Shown piece after piece: positions 8,461 to 17,633 of a stretch of 64,000 nucleotides of DNA. The stretch's first letter is position 1. The number at the start of each line of letters is the position of its first letter. Made by a program: the position numbers and the translations under genes. The stretch spans positions 149,601-213,600 of the forward strand of contig NZ_VFID01000001.1 in the NCBI RefSeq assembly GCF_006542425.1, given 5' to 3'. The notes below the pieces were generated by a model. The model saw only the letters and a list, made by a program, of their open reading frames with translations, searched no databases and was not told the origin of the DNA. This DNA comes from Pseudoxanthomonas sp. z9. GTDB taxonomy: Bacteria > Pseudomonadota > Gammaproteobacteria > Xanthomonadales > Xanthomonadaceae.

Positions 8461-10300
8461 GGTCGGCACGGTGGGCGGGCGCGCGACGATCCGAAGCATC
8501 CTGCAATGCGGGGTGCTGTCGTTCGCCTTGTGCCTGCCCGTTCTGGCCATGGCGGCGGCGTCTCCCGGGCTGGAGACGCTGCTGCAGCAGGCCGAGGAGG
8601 CGCGGAGTTCGGATCCGCATCGCTTCCAGCGGCTGCTGGGTGAGCTTGAACAGCACATCGATCGCGCCGACAAGGCCCAGCGGGAACAAATCGAGTATCT
8701 GCGCGCCTACGGCTTCAGCTTTCGCGGACACTATGACGAGGCCATACGGCACGCACGCGCGCTGATGGCATCCTCGACCAATCCCGAGATCCAGTTCCGT
8801 GCGGGCGCGCTGATAGTCAACACCCACGCCCTGCGCCGCCAGTTCACGGACGGGTTGCGCCAGTTGGAGCAGACCCTGACCTTGGTGGACAAGATCCAAT
8901 CGGCCAAGTTGCGTCATCACGGCCTGGGCGTGGCGTCTTATCTCTACAACCAGGTCGGCCAGTACCGCCTGGGCCTGCGCTACGCGGATCGGATCCTGGA
9001 AGAGGAGCCGGACGCGCGCACTTTGTGTTTCGCCAACCAGGCCCGGTTCGATTCACTCTACAACCTGGGTGAACTGCCTTCCGATGACGACGTCGTCGTC
9101 GAAGCGATCAACCAGTGCGACGCGTCCCACGAGACGGTCACCGCCAATGGAATCCGGCTGATCCTCGCCAAGAAATGGGCGGAATCCAACCGCCGCAAGC
9201 AGGCCATTGCCCTGATGGACGGGCACCTGAAGGAAATCGAGGAAACCGGCTATACCCACCTGATAGCGCAGGTCAAGGCATTCCTGGCCGAACTGCTGCT
9301 GGACGCGGGGGAATACGCCGCGGCGGAAACCTATGCGAACGAGAGCCTGGCCCAGAATACGCCGGGCAGCACGTCGTCGCTGGCCAGCGCCTACAAGACC
9401 ATGTACCAGATTGCCGAGGCTCGCAAGGATTCGGAGACGGCGCTGGTCTATTACCGACGTTATGCCGAAGCCGATCGGGCCTATCTGAACGAAGTCAAGG
9501 CGCGCGAGCTCGCGTATCAGATGGTCCGCCAGGAGATTCTCGAAAAATCCCAGCAGATCCAGCGACTGGATAGCCAGAACCAGTTGCTCAAGCTCCAGCG
9601 CAAGGTGGAGAAACAGGCGGGACAGAACACCCGGTTGATTATCATCCTGCTGGTCGTGTTGCTGGCGACCATCGCCTACTGGGCGTACAAGACCAAGCGC
9701 GTCCAGGTTTCACTGAAGCATCTTGCCGAGACGGATGCATTGACCGGCATCTGCAACCGTCACCACTTCACCCAGTCGGCAGGGCGGATGTTGAGCCAGT
9801 GCGAACGCAACGGAAAGGAAGTGGCGGTGATCATGTTCGATCTCGACCATTTCAAATCAATCAATGATCGGTTCGGCCACCCGGCCGGCGATTGGGTCCT
9901 CAAGCAGGTGGCGCAGGTATGCCAGTCGCTGTGCCGGCGCATCGATGTGTTGGGGCGCCTGGGCGGGGAAGAGTTCGCGATGCTGATGTACGGCTGCGAT
10001 CTCCGTTCGGCGATCCGCCTGGCCGAGGACTGCCGGACGCGTATCGCTTCCATCGACACATCGGAGATCGGCCAGCGGATCCAGGTGACCGCGAGCTTCG
10101 GAGTCACCTCGACCGCCATGTCCGGCTACGTGCTCCAGCGCCTGCTCTCCGATGCGGACCGGATGCTCTACCAATCCAAGGCCCAGGGACGCAATCGGGT
10201 TACCGCGTTCAGGGCGGCTTCCCAGGATGATGGAGAGGTGTCCCAATCCGGGACGTCCTGGACCGAGATGGCCGAAACGCAGGGCGCGCGGCCAGGCTGA
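8435..10300 (+). CDS. Exported-TPR / GGDEF diguanylate cyclase (paralogue 1)
   Basis: A 621-residue membrane protein. A signal peptide (CGVLSFALCLPVLAMAAA) precedes about 340 residues of TPR-like helices predicted in the periplasm, then one membrane segment (LIIILLVVLLATIAYWAY, near residue 405) and a cytoplasmic GGDEF domain. The active site GRLGGEEF is intact, and RRID five residues before it is a product-inhibition I-site (RxxD). It should make c-di-GMP from GTP. The ATG at 8435 overlaps the precursor gene by 26 nt. A GTG at 8471 preceded by aggaataagg is an equally good start and keeps the signal peptide. Its place suggests co-transcription with the borosin genes. Confidence 0.85.
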   Translation: MATRRKRNKVGTVGGRATIRSILQCGVLSFALCLPVLAMAAASPGLETLLQQAEEARSSDPHRFQRLLGELEQHIDRADKAQREQIEYLRAYGFSFRGHYDEAIRHARALMASSTNPEIQFRAGALIVNTHALRRQFTDGLRQLEQTLTLVDKIQSAKLRHHGLGVASYLYNQVGQYRLGLRYADRILEEEPDARTLCFANQARFDSLYNLGELPSDDDVVVEAINQCDASHETVTANGIRLILAKKWAESNRRKQAIALMDGHLKEIEETGYTHLIAQVKAFLAELLLDAGEYAAAETYANESLAQNTPGSTSSLASAYKTMYQIAEARKDSETALVYYRRYAEADRAYLNEVKARELAYQMVRQEILEKSQQIQRLDSQNQLLKLQRKVEKQAGQNTRLIIILLVVLLATIAYWAYKTKRVQVSLKHLAETDALTGICNRHHFTQSAGRMLSQCERNGKEVAVIMFDLDHFKSINDRFGHPAGDWVLKQVAQVCQSLCRRIDVLGRLGGEEFAMLMYGCDLRSAIRLAEDCRTRIASIDTSEIGQRIQVTASFGVTSTAMSGYVLQRLLSDADRMLYQSKAQGRNRVTAFRAASQDDGEVSQSGTSWTEMAETQGARPG

Positions 10301-10413
10301 GCGACGGTGGCCCCTGAACGGGCTGCCCGATACCTGGGGAAGCCGATGCGATAAGATCGCTCGCAGGCGGGCTGGTCGGCGCGGGCCTCCAAAACGGGGG
10401 AAGTACACGTTCA

Positions 10414-12309
10414 ATGCGGTTGGGTTTGTCTGCACTCACGCGGTATGGGCAGGTGATGGCTATCCTGGACACGGGGACGGGCCGTCGGGCCGTGGGCTGT
10501 CTTCGGGCCCTCTGCCTGTGCCTTGCCCTGCTGGCATCGATGAGTCTGGCCGCCGGTACGCCGAAGCCCGAGGTGACCGAACTGTTGGCGCAGGCCGAGT
10601 CGGTCCGCAGCGGGGATCCCGTGCGATTCGCCGAACTCATCGGCGAGCTGCAGGGCAGGCGGCAGGAGTTGCGAGGTCTCCAACAGGATCAATTGGCGTA
10701 TCTCGAGGCGTACGGGATTGCCTTTTCCGGCAAGTACGAAGCGGCGATTCCGCGGTTGCAGAAGCTGATGGCGTCTTCGACCGACAGCGATACCCGCTTC
10801 CGGGCCGGCGCACTGCTGGTGAATCTTTACACCAAGAGCCGGCGATTCGCGGAGAGCCTGCGGCAGCTGGGCCGCCTGTTGCCCCAACTGGATCAAGTGC
10901 GTGATCCGCAGTTGCGCATCCATGCCCTGGTGGAGGCGTCCTATCTGCACAACGAGATTGGGCAGTACGCCCTTGGCATGCAGTATGCCGAGCGCATCCT
11001 TGCCAGCCAGCCGGACGCGCGGGCCCATTGCTTCGCCGAGTACCTCAAGTACGACGCGATGCTCAACCTGGCGACGCTGTCTCCCGACAGGATGGGCTCG
11101 CTGCAAGAGGCGATCGAGCAGTGCACGCAAGGTGGAGAGCGACTGCTCGCCAACCACATGCGCGTGATCCTGGCGAGAACGATGGCCGCGGAACGCAAGC
11201 GTCCCGAGGCCATCGCGCTGTTGCGTTCGCACATGGCGGAGGTCGAGTCGTTCCGGTACCCGTATCTGGCCGTGCTGGTCAAGGCGACGCTCGCTGATCT
11301 GCTGTTCGAGCGCGGTGACCTGCAGGCGTCGGAAACCTATGCTTCCGAAGCCATCACGCTCAGCGGAGCGGTTGGCACGAGCACCCAATCGCTGGTCGGC
11401 GCCTATCGCACGATGTACCGAATCGCCGAACGCAGGCGCGATACGGAAACGGCACTGGTCTATTACCGTCGCTATGCGGAAGCGGACAAGGCTTATCTCA
11501 ACGAAATCAAGGCGCGCGAGCTGGCCTACCAGATCGTCCGCCAGGAAACCTTCGAGAAATCCGAGCAGATCCAGCGCCTGGGCAGCCAGAACCAGTTGCT
11601 GCAACTGCAGCGCAAGCTGGAGAGCAAGTCGGTCCAGAACACCCGCCTGGTGGTGGTGCTGTTGACCATGCTCCTGGCCAGCATCGGCTACTGGGCATAT
11701 CGCACCAAGCGCACCCAGATGATGTTCAAGCGGCTGGCGCAGACCGACGCGCTGACCGGCATCGGCAATCGCAGCCATTTCAGCATCCAGTCCGAACGCC
11801 TGTTGGCCCAGTGTGCAAGGAACGACCAGGAAGTCGCGCTGGTCATGTTCGATCTGGATCACTTCAAGGCCATCAATGATCGCTACGGCCACGCCGCCGG
11901 CGATCAGGTACTGGTGCGGGTGGCCGAACTCTGCCGTGGACTGGACTACCGCAATGCGGTGGTTGGCCGGCTGGGCGGGGAAGAGTTCGCCCTGCTGCTG
12001 CCTGGCATGAGTCTGGCGCAGGCGGTCGAGGCGGCGGAGGATTGCCGCCAGCGCGTTACCCGCATCGATACTTCCGATACGGGTCATCGTTTTCTGGTCA
12101 CCGCCAGCTTCGGCGTCACCACCACCGCGCTGGCCGGCTATCAACTCGCCCGCTTGTTTTCGCTCGCCGACCGCATGCTGTATCGGTCAAAGCATGACGG
12201 TCGCAATCAGGTCAGCGCCTACGAAGGTGGCTATTCGTTGCCCGAACGGCGGACGGTACCGGCGAGCGGCGAGACGGCACGCCGGGAAACACAGGAACAG
12301 GAAAGCTGA
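10414..12309 (+). CDS. Exported-TPR / GGDEF diguanylate cyclase (paralogue 2)
   Basis: A 631-residue paralogue of the preceding cyclase with the same layout: signal peptide (ALCLCLALLASMSLAAG), a TPR-like periplasmic region, one membrane segment (LVVVLLTMLLASIGYWAY) and a GGDEF domain with GRLGGEEF. Long stretches are nearly identical to paralogue 1, such as ALVYYRRYAEAD and YLNEIKARELAYQ. The I-site position reads YRNA instead of RxxD, so product inhibition has probably been lost. An alternative start is the ATG at 10456. The two genes are 113 bp apart and look like a tandem duplication. Confidence 0.85.
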   Translation: MRLGLSALTRYGQVMAILDTGTGRRAVGCLRALCLCLALLASMSLAAGTPKPEVTELLAQAESVRSGDPVRFAELIGELQGRRQELRGLQQDQLAYLEAYGIAFSGKYEAAIPRLQKLMASSTDSDTRFRAGALLVNLYTKSRRFAESLRQLGRLLPQLDQVRDPQLRIHALVEASYLHNEIGQYALGMQYAERILASQPDARAHCFAEYLKYDAMLNLATLSPDRMGSLQEAIEQCTQGGERLLANHMRVILARTMAAERKRPEAIALLRSHMAEVESFRYPYLAVLVKATLADLLFERGDLQASETYASEAITLSGAVGTSTQSLVGAYRTMYRIAERRRDTETALVYYRRYAEADKAYLNEIKARELAYQIVRQETFEKSEQIQRLGSQNQLLQLQRKLESKSVQNTRLVVVLLTMLLASIGYWAYRTKRTQMMFKRLAQTDALTGIGNRSHFSIQSERLLAQCARNDQEVALVMFDLDHFKAINDRYGHAAGDQVLVRVAELCRGLDYRNAVVGRLGGEEFALLLPGMSLAQAVEAAEDCRQRVTRIDTSDTGHRFLVTASFGVTTTALAGYQLARLFSLADRMLYRSKHDGRNQVSAYEGGYSLPERRTVPASGETARRETQEQES

Positions 12310-12405
12310 AAAGACGACACGGCGCGCATGGCTCCCCTCGACCTGCGCCTGCGTTAAGCTTCATCGGCGGCACGGCCTGTGCCGATGAATGAAGGAGCTT
12401 TCCCC

Positions 12406-12750
12406 ATGATCCAGCGATTCGATGTCGGCCCCCGCATGTCGGAAATGGCCATCCACAACGGCGTGGTCTACCTGGCCGGCCAGATTGCCGACGATGCCAG
12501 CCAGGACATCCGTGGCCAGACCCGGCAGGTACTCGCTGCCGTCGACGCGCTGCTCGCGCAGGCCGGGACCGACAAGAGCAAGTTGCTGCGGGTGGAAATC
12601 TTCCTGAAGGACATGCTCGATTTCGAGGGCATGAACCAGGCCTGGGACGAGTGGGTGGTGCCCGGCCACACCCCGCCGCGCGCCACGGTCCAGGCCCGCC
12701 TGGCCAATGCCGAGTGGCGCATCGAGGTGTTGGTGACCGCCGCGGTCTGA
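12406..12750 (+). CDS. RidA/YjgF family enamine/imine deaminase
   Basis: A 114-residue RidA-fold protein. LANAEWRIEV and PPRATVQARL contain the conserved Arg and Glu of active RidA enzymes, which hydrolyse reactive enamine intermediates such as 2-aminoacrylate. The start at 12406 is set by a good aaggag Shine-Dalgarno; an upstream in-frame ATG at 12379 lacks one. It belongs to the RidA superfamily, but the subgroup cannot be fixed by eye. Confidence 0.88.
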   Translation: MIQRFDVGPRMSEMAIHNGVVYLAGQIADDASQDIRGQTRQVLAAVDALLAQAGTDKSKLLRVEIFLKDMLDFEGMNQAWDEWVVPGHTPPRATVQARLANAEWRIEVLVTAAV

Positions 12751-12761
12751 GCCGTTGGAAC

Positions 12762-12782
12762 GGCCCGCGTGGCGGGCCTTTG
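12762..12782 (+). terminator. Probable terminator after the RidA gene
   Basis: GGCCCGC and GCGGGCC form a 7-bp stem with a 3-nt loop, followed by only three T residues. The T tract is short, so intrinsic termination may be weak. Confidence 0.45.
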
Positions 12783-12848
12783 CGGGTCGGCGGGCAAAAA
12801 TGTTTGACCTATCCGGCAGGCCCGATTAACATACGCGGCCCGAGATTC

Positions 12849-12923
12849 GGGCGGTTAGCTCAGCGGTAGAGCACTGCTTTCACACGGCAGGGGTCACAAG
12901 TTCGAACCTTGTACCGCCCACCA
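12849..12923 (+). tRNA. tRNA-Val (anticodon CAC)
   Basis: A full cloverleaf of 75 nt. The acceptor stem is GGGCGGT/ACCGCCC with discriminator A and an encoded CCA. The D stem is GCTC/GAGC, the anticodon loop reads TTCACAC giving CAC, and the T loop is TTCGAAC. It decodes GUG valine codons. Confidence 0.95.
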
Positions 12924-12930
12924 GTTGTAC

Positions 12931-12965
12931 GCAAAGGCCCGGCGCAAGCCGGGCCTTTGCTTTTT
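12931..12965 (+). terminator. Intrinsic terminator after tRNA-Val
   Basis: A perfect 13-bp stem (GCAAAGGCCCGGC / GCCGGGCCTTTGC) with a GCAA loop, followed by five T residues. It is directly downstream of the tRNA. Confidence 0.85.
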
Positions 12966-13059
12966 CGCGTCCGGTTGGGCGCGTGCAGGACGGCTCGGCG
13001 CCAATCTCAAATCCTGCGACGGCGGTGGTTTGTGATGACGGCCTTTCTGGAGTCCGCCC

Positions 13060-15474
13060 ATGTCCGTACCCGCCCGGCAAATCGCCCGTTCCCACCGTGA
13101 CCTGCTGCCGGCCGGTACCACCGACGGCAGTCGCCTGTCCGAGCGGCTGGCGGCCAAGTATCCGGACCGGGTGACCGGGCAGCTGACCGTGCCCGGGCGC
13201 GAGGGGCGTTATGCGCCATTGCCGGCGGACCTGCCGGAAGGGCTGGCGCGTGCCTTGCGCAGCCGTGGCATCGAGCGCCTGTACGCGCACCAAGGCGAAG
13301 CCTGGGCGCATGCGGCGGCGGGTGAGCACCTGGTCATCGCCACGCCCACCGCGTCGGGCAAGTCGCTGTGCTACACGCTGCCGGTGGCGTCGGCGGTGAT
13401 GGGCGGCGGCGCCAAGGCGCTGTACCTGTTTCCGACCAAGGCGCTGGCGCAGGACCAGGTCAGCGAGCTGCTGGAACTCAACGCCGCCGGCGATCTGGGC
13501 ATCAAGGCCTTCACCTTCGACGGCGACACTCCGGGCGATGCGCGCCAGGCCATCCGCCTGCACGGCGACATCGTGGTCAGCAATCCCGACATGCTGCACC
13601 AAGCGATCCTGCCGCATCACACCAAGTGGGCGCAGTTCTTCGAGAACCTGCGCTATGTGGTCATCGATGAAGTCCATACCTACCGGGGCGTGTTCGGCTC
13701 GCACGTGGCCAACGTGCTGCGCCGCCTGCGCCGGGTGTGCGCGTTCTATGGCGCCTCGCCGCAGTTCATCCTGTGCTCGGCGACCATTGGCAATCCCAAG
13801 GCGCATGCCGAGGCGCTGCTGGAGGCTGACGTGCACGCCATCACCGAATCCGGTGCGCCCAGCGGCGACAAGCATGTGCTGCTGTGGAATCCGCCGGTGG
13901 TCAATCCGGATCTGGGCCTGCGCGCTTCGGCGCGCTCGCAAAGCAACCGCATCGCCCGGCTCGCGATCAAGGCCGGATTGAAGACGCTGGTGTTCGCCCA
14001 GTCGCGGACCATGGTGGAAGTGCTGACCAAGTACCTCAAGGACGTGTTCGATCACGACCCGCGCAAACCGGCGCGCATCCGCGCCTATCGCGGTGGCTAC
14101 CTGCCGACCGAGCGCCGCCAGGCCGAGCGCGACATGCGCGATGGCCGCATCGACGGCATCGTCTCCACCTCGGCGCTGGAACTGGGCGTGGACATCGGCA
14201 GCCTCGATGCGGTGGTGCTGAACGGTTACCCCGGTTCGATTTCCGCCACCTGGCAGCGCTTCGGCCGCGCCGGGCGTCGCCAGCAACCCTCGCTGGGTGT
14301 GCTGGTGGCGAGTTCGCAGCCGCTGGATCAGTACGTGGTGCGGCATCCGGATTTCTTCGCCGACAGCCCGCCGGAACACGCGCGTATCGCGGCCGACCAG
14401 CCGATGATCCTGCTCGACCACATCCGTTGCGCGGCATTCGAGCTGCCGTTCCTGGCAGGCGAGCATTTCGGTCCGGTGGACCCGGCGCCATTCCTGGAAC
14501 TGCTGAGCGAGGACAGCGTGATCCATCGCGAGGGCGATCGCTACGAATGGATCGCCGACAGCTATCCGGCCAACGCGGTCAGCCTGCGCGCGGTGGCGGA
14601 CGGCAACTTCGTGGTCGTGGACCGCACCGACGGCCGCCAGGCCATCATCGCGGAAGTGGATTTCAGCGCCGCGCCGCTGACCCTCTATGAAGGCGCGATC
14701 CACATGATCCAGTCCACGCCCTACCAGGTCGAGCGGCTGGACTGGGAAGGCCGCAAGGCCTACGTCACCCGCACCCACGTGGATTACTACACCGACGCCA
14801 TCGACTACACCAAGCTGAAGGTGCTGGAGCGTTTCGATGGTTGCCGCGCGGGGCAGGGCACCTGCCATCACGGCGAGGTGCATGTGGTCCGGCGCGTGGC
14901 CGGCTACAAGAAGATCCGCTACTACACCCACGAGAACATCGGCTACGGCCCGGTCAACCTGCCGGATCAGGAAATGCACACCACCAGCCTGTGGTGGCAG
15001 TTGCCGCCGGAGACCCTGCACGCGGGCTTCGCCTCGCGGCAGGAGGCGCTGGATGGTTTCCTCGGCGCGGCCAATGCGCTGCACATCGCCGCCACCGTGG
15101 CGGTGATGGCCGAAGGCCGGGATCTGCAGAAGGCGGTGGGCGATGGCGACGGCGCCTGGTTCGCGCTGCCTGACGCACAGGGCAGGGGACAACTGCGCGG
15201 CGGCGAAGGGCAATTGCTGTCGCCGCTGGAAGGCGATCGTTTCGTGCCCACGCTGTATCTGTACGACAACTACCCCGGCGGCATCGGCCTGAGCGAACCG
15301 CTGTGGCGCCGGCAGGTCGAACTGGTGCGGCGTGCGGGCGAATTGGTCGACGGTTGCGGCTGCCGCGCCGGTTGCCCGGCCTGCGTCGGCCCCATCCTGG
15401 CCGCGGACGAGACGGCGGAAGTCACCCCCAAGGTGCTGGCGCGACGCGTGCTGGAACTGCTGGCGGTTGCATGA
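13060..15474 (+). CDS. DEVH-box helicase with DUF1998 domain (YprA/MrfA-like)
   Basis: An 804-residue superfamily 2 helicase. The Walker A region ATPTASGKSLCY is near residue 93, DEVHTYRG is motif II near residue 203, SATIGNP is motif III, and RFGRAGRRQQ is motif VI. The C-terminal DUF1998 region ends in a Cys cluster (CGCRAGCPAC) that probably binds metal. The layout matches B. subtilis YprA (MrfA), which removes mitomycin-DNA adducts together with the nuclease YprB (MrfB), and also resembles eukaryotic Hrq1. The next gene encodes a YprB-like nuclease and overlaps by 4 nt, supporting the same two-protein pathway. The start has ggag upstream. Confidence 0.9.
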   Translation: MSVPARQIARSHRDLLPAGTTDGSRLSERLAAKYPDRVTGQLTVPGREGRYAPLPADLPEGLARALRSRGIERLYAHQGEAWAHAAAGEHLVIATPTASGKSLCYTLPVASAVMGGGAKALYLFPTKALAQDQVSELLELNAAGDLGIKAFTFDGDTPGDARQAIRLHGDIVVSNPDMLHQAILPHHTKWAQFFENLRYVVIDEVHTYRGVFGSHVANVLRRLRRVCAFYGASPQFILCSATIGNPKAHAEALLEADVHAITESGAPSGDKHVLLWNPPVVNPDLGLRASARSQSNRIARLAIKAGLKTLVFAQSRTMVEVLTKYLKDVFDHDPRKPARIRAYRGGYLPTERRQAERDMRDGRIDGIVSTSALELGVDIGSLDAVVLNGYPGSISATWQRFGRAGRRQQPSLGVLVASSQPLDQYVVRHPDFFADSPPEHARIAADQPMILLDHIRCAAFELPFLAGEHFGPVDPAPFLELLSEDSVIHREGDRYEWIADSYPANAVSLRAVADGNFVVVDRTDGRQAIIAEVDFSAAPLTLYEGAIHMIQSTPYQVERLDWEGRKAYVTRTHVDYYTDAIDYTKLKVLERFDGCRAGQGTCHHGEVHVVRRVAGYKKIRYYTHENIGYGPVNLPDQEMHTTSLWWQLPPETLHAGFASRQEALDGFLGAANALHIAATVAVMAEGRDLQKAVGDGDGAWFALPDAQGRGQLRGGEGQLLSPLEGDRFVPTLYLYDNYPGGIGLSEPLWRRQVELVRRAGELVDGCGCRAGCPACVGPILAADETAEVTPKVLARRVLELLAVA

Positions 15475-16340
15475 GCACCGCGCTGGAACACCTGCGCCGG
15501 CTGCGGCAGCAGGCCGGACACGCCACGCCGGCGGCATCGCCGCCGGCGATGCGCGGCGCGGCAATCGACATGACCGCTTCGCTGCGGCGGATGCTGGGCG
15601 TGCGCACGCGTTCCGCGCCGCCTTCGCGTGCCGCCGCACACCAGCGCATCCTGCCGGGTGAGGAGATCGCCGATGGCCTGCATCTGATCGAGCGGATATT
15701 GCCGTGGCCGGTGATACCCGAGTCGTTCGACGGCGCGTTCGCGCGCGAGGATCTTCTTTCCGCCTCGCAGCTTCTTTTCTTCGATACCGAGACCACCGGA
15801 CTGGCGGGCGGCACCGGCACCCGCGCCTTCATGATCGGCGCCTCGGATTTCGTTCCCGAAGGGCTGCGGGTGCGCCAGTTGCTGATCGCGCACCTGACCG
15901 CCGAGCGCGCCATGCTGGATACCTTCGCCGGTTGGCTGCGGCCCGACATACGGCTGGTCAGCTACAACGGGCGCTGCTACGACGCGCCCCTGCTGGTCAC
16001 CCGCTACCGGCTGGCGCGTCGTCGCAATCCGCTGGAAGGGCTGGCCCACCTGGATCTGCTGTATCCCACCCGCCGGCGTTATCGAGGCGTCTGGGAAAAC
16101 TGCCGCCTCGCCACCATCGAGCGGCGCGCGCTGGAGATCGTGCGCGAGGACGATCTGCCCGGCTCGGAAGCGCCCGCGGCCTGGTTGGGTTATCTGCGCG
16201 GCGGCTCGTCCGAACTGCTGCATCGGGTGGCCGCACACAACTTTCAGGACGTCGTCACGCTGGCCCGCCTGCTCGCGCACTTGTCTTCCGCCGGGCCGGT
16301 GGAAGGGCGTTCGCTGCCCGGAATCGCGCCAAAAATTTGA
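15471..16340 (+). CDS. DnaQ-fold exonuclease (YprB/MrfB-like)
   Basis: A 289-residue ribonuclease H-like nuclease. The exonuclease motifs are visible: FFDTETTGLAGGTGT (motif I, Asp and Glu), SYNGRCYDAPL (motif II) and HNFQDVVTLARLL (motif III, His and Asp). The first 60 residues are basic and low in complexity. The ATG overlaps the helicase stop (ATGA), so the two are translationally coupled. In B. subtilis the equivalent pair is MrfA-MrfB, with MrfB as the metal-dependent exonuclease. Longer in-frame starts upstream lie inside the helicase gene and are not credible. Confidence 0.88.
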   Translation: MSTALEHLRRLRQQAGHATPAASPPAMRGAAIDMTASLRRMLGVRTRSAPPSRAAAHQRILPGEEIADGLHLIERILPWPVIPESFDGAFAREDLLSASQLLFFDTETTGLAGGTGTRAFMIGASDFVPEGLRVRQLLIAHLTAERAMLDTFAGWLRPDIRLVSYNGRCYDAPLLVTRYRLARRRNPLEGLAHLDLLYPTRRRYRGVWENCRLATIERRALEIVREDDLPGSEAPAAWLGYLRGGSSELLHRVAAHNFQDVVTLARLLAHLSSAGPVEGRSLPGIAPKI

Positions 16341-16501
16341 CGAATTCCGACTGCGACGCGGCTCTGCCGGGGCGGTTGTGTGAAGGGCTGCGCAATATCG
16401 CGTGACAACCCTTCAGGAATGTCATCGCGCGGCCGAAAAATCGGTAGATTTTCGCGCGGGCGTGTATCCAGGGTTCGGATGCGCCACTGGACAATGGTTT
16501 G

Positions 16502-16510
16502 AAGGGGAAG
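16502..16510 (+). promoter_or_regulatory. Ribosome binding site for the TTG start of the HDOD gene
   Basis: AAGGGGAAG just before TTG at 16515 is the strongest purine tract in the region and decides the rare start codon. Confidence 0.55.
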
Positions 16511-16514
16511 TGCC

Positions 16515-17633
16515 TTGCGGATCCTGTATGTGGGCGACACCGCCTGTTTGCCCGATGATCTGAGCGACTACATCGGCGACATGGGCGACGAATGGAAGGT
16601 CGAGTTCGTTGCCGACGGCAACGCCGCCATGTTCGCGGTCGCCAATTCCCCGATTGACGTGTTGATCGTCGGCCCGGGCCTGCCCGACCTGCCGCCGGCC
16701 ACGCTGCTCGGCCAGATTCGCACCCTGCGTCCGGAAACCATCCGCATCGCGCTGCTGGAAAACACCGAAGCCGGCGTGTCCCCGCCGATCAAGCTGATCG
16801 GCGTCGCCCATCGCTTCCTGCCGCTGCCCCTCTCTTCCGAGACCGTGCTGGAATCCATCCACAGCCTGGAAGAACTGCGCGATCTGCTGGACAGCCCGCG
16901 CCTGCGCCGCGTCATCGGTCGGGTCGAGCACCTGCCGTCGCCGCCGCACCTGTATTTCGCGCTGACCCGCGCACTGGAAGAAGACGACGGCGACAGCAAC
17001 GACATCGCCCGCATCGTCTCCGGCGATCCGGCCATCGCCGCCAAGGTGTTGCAACTGTGCAATTCGGCCTATTTCTCCAACGGCCGCGCCATCACCGATC
17101 TGCGCGCCGCCGTCACCCGCCTGGGCCTGGCGACCCTGCGTGATCTGGTGCTGGCCAGCGAAGTGTTCTCAATCAAGACCGGCAGCAACGTCGATCGCCT
17201 GGCCCTGCAACAGCGCGCCCTGATCGCCTCGCGCCTGGCCGCGCGCATCCTGCCGAAAACCAGCGCCGAACTCGGCGCCACCGCCGCGCTGCTCGCCGAC
17301 GTCGGCCTGCTGCTGCCCGGCGTGCGCGACGAACGCGAACCCGTCGCCGCCGAAGGCGACGAACGTCCCGGCCACACCGAAGCCGGCGCCTACCTGCTCG
17401 GCCTCTGGGGCCTGCCCATGCCCATCGTCGAAGCCGTCGCCTTCCACCGCCAACCGCAGCGCTCCAGCCTGCGCAGCTTCTGGGTCCCCGGCGCCGTGCA
17501 CGTCGCCGGCGCGCTCGCCAGCAATGAGCAGGTCGACGAGGACTACCTCAAATCGCTCGGTGTGCTGCATCAACTCGCCGGCTGGCGGGAGATGGCGGAC
17601 AGCCTGTTTGAGCGGGTGGCTAGCGCTGCTTGA
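16515..17633 (+). CDS. HDOD-domain protein with degenerate receiver
   Basis: A 372-residue cytoplasmic signalling protein. Residues 1-120 look like a receiver domain, but the phospho-acceptor position reads VLIVGPGLPDLP, so the expected Asp is missing. Residues about 130-330 are an HDOD domain (DPAIAAKVLQLCNSAYFS, AVTRLGLATLRDLVLA), an HD-like fold that usually lacks catalytic residues and acts in c-di-GMP or stress signalling. The start is a TTG; no in-frame ATG or GTG precedes it, and AAGGGGAAG lies 4-5 nt upstream. Partners are unknown. Confidence 0.85.
   Translation: MRILYVGDTACLPDDLSDYIGDMGDEWKVEFVADGNAAMFAVANSPIDVLIVGPGLPDLPPATLLGQIRTLRPETIRIALLENTEAGVSPPIKLIGVAHRFLPLPLSSETVLESIHSLEELRDLLDSPRLRRVIGRVEHLPSPPHLYFALTRALEEDDGDSNDIARIVSGDPAIAAKVLQLCNSAYFSNGRAITDLRAAVTRLGLATLRDLVLASEVFSIKTGSNVDRLALQQRALIASRLAARILPKTSAELGATAALLADVGLLLPGVRDEREPVAAEGDERPGHTEAGAYLLGLWGLPMPIVEAVAFHRQPQRSSLRSFWVPGAVHVAGALASNEQVDEDYLKSLGVLHQLAGWREMADSLFERVASAA

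Noticed and set aside
12880..15639. A 919-residue minus-strand ORF across the tRNA and helicase
   Set aside because: It crosses a tRNA and its terminator and mirrors a clear helicase gene.
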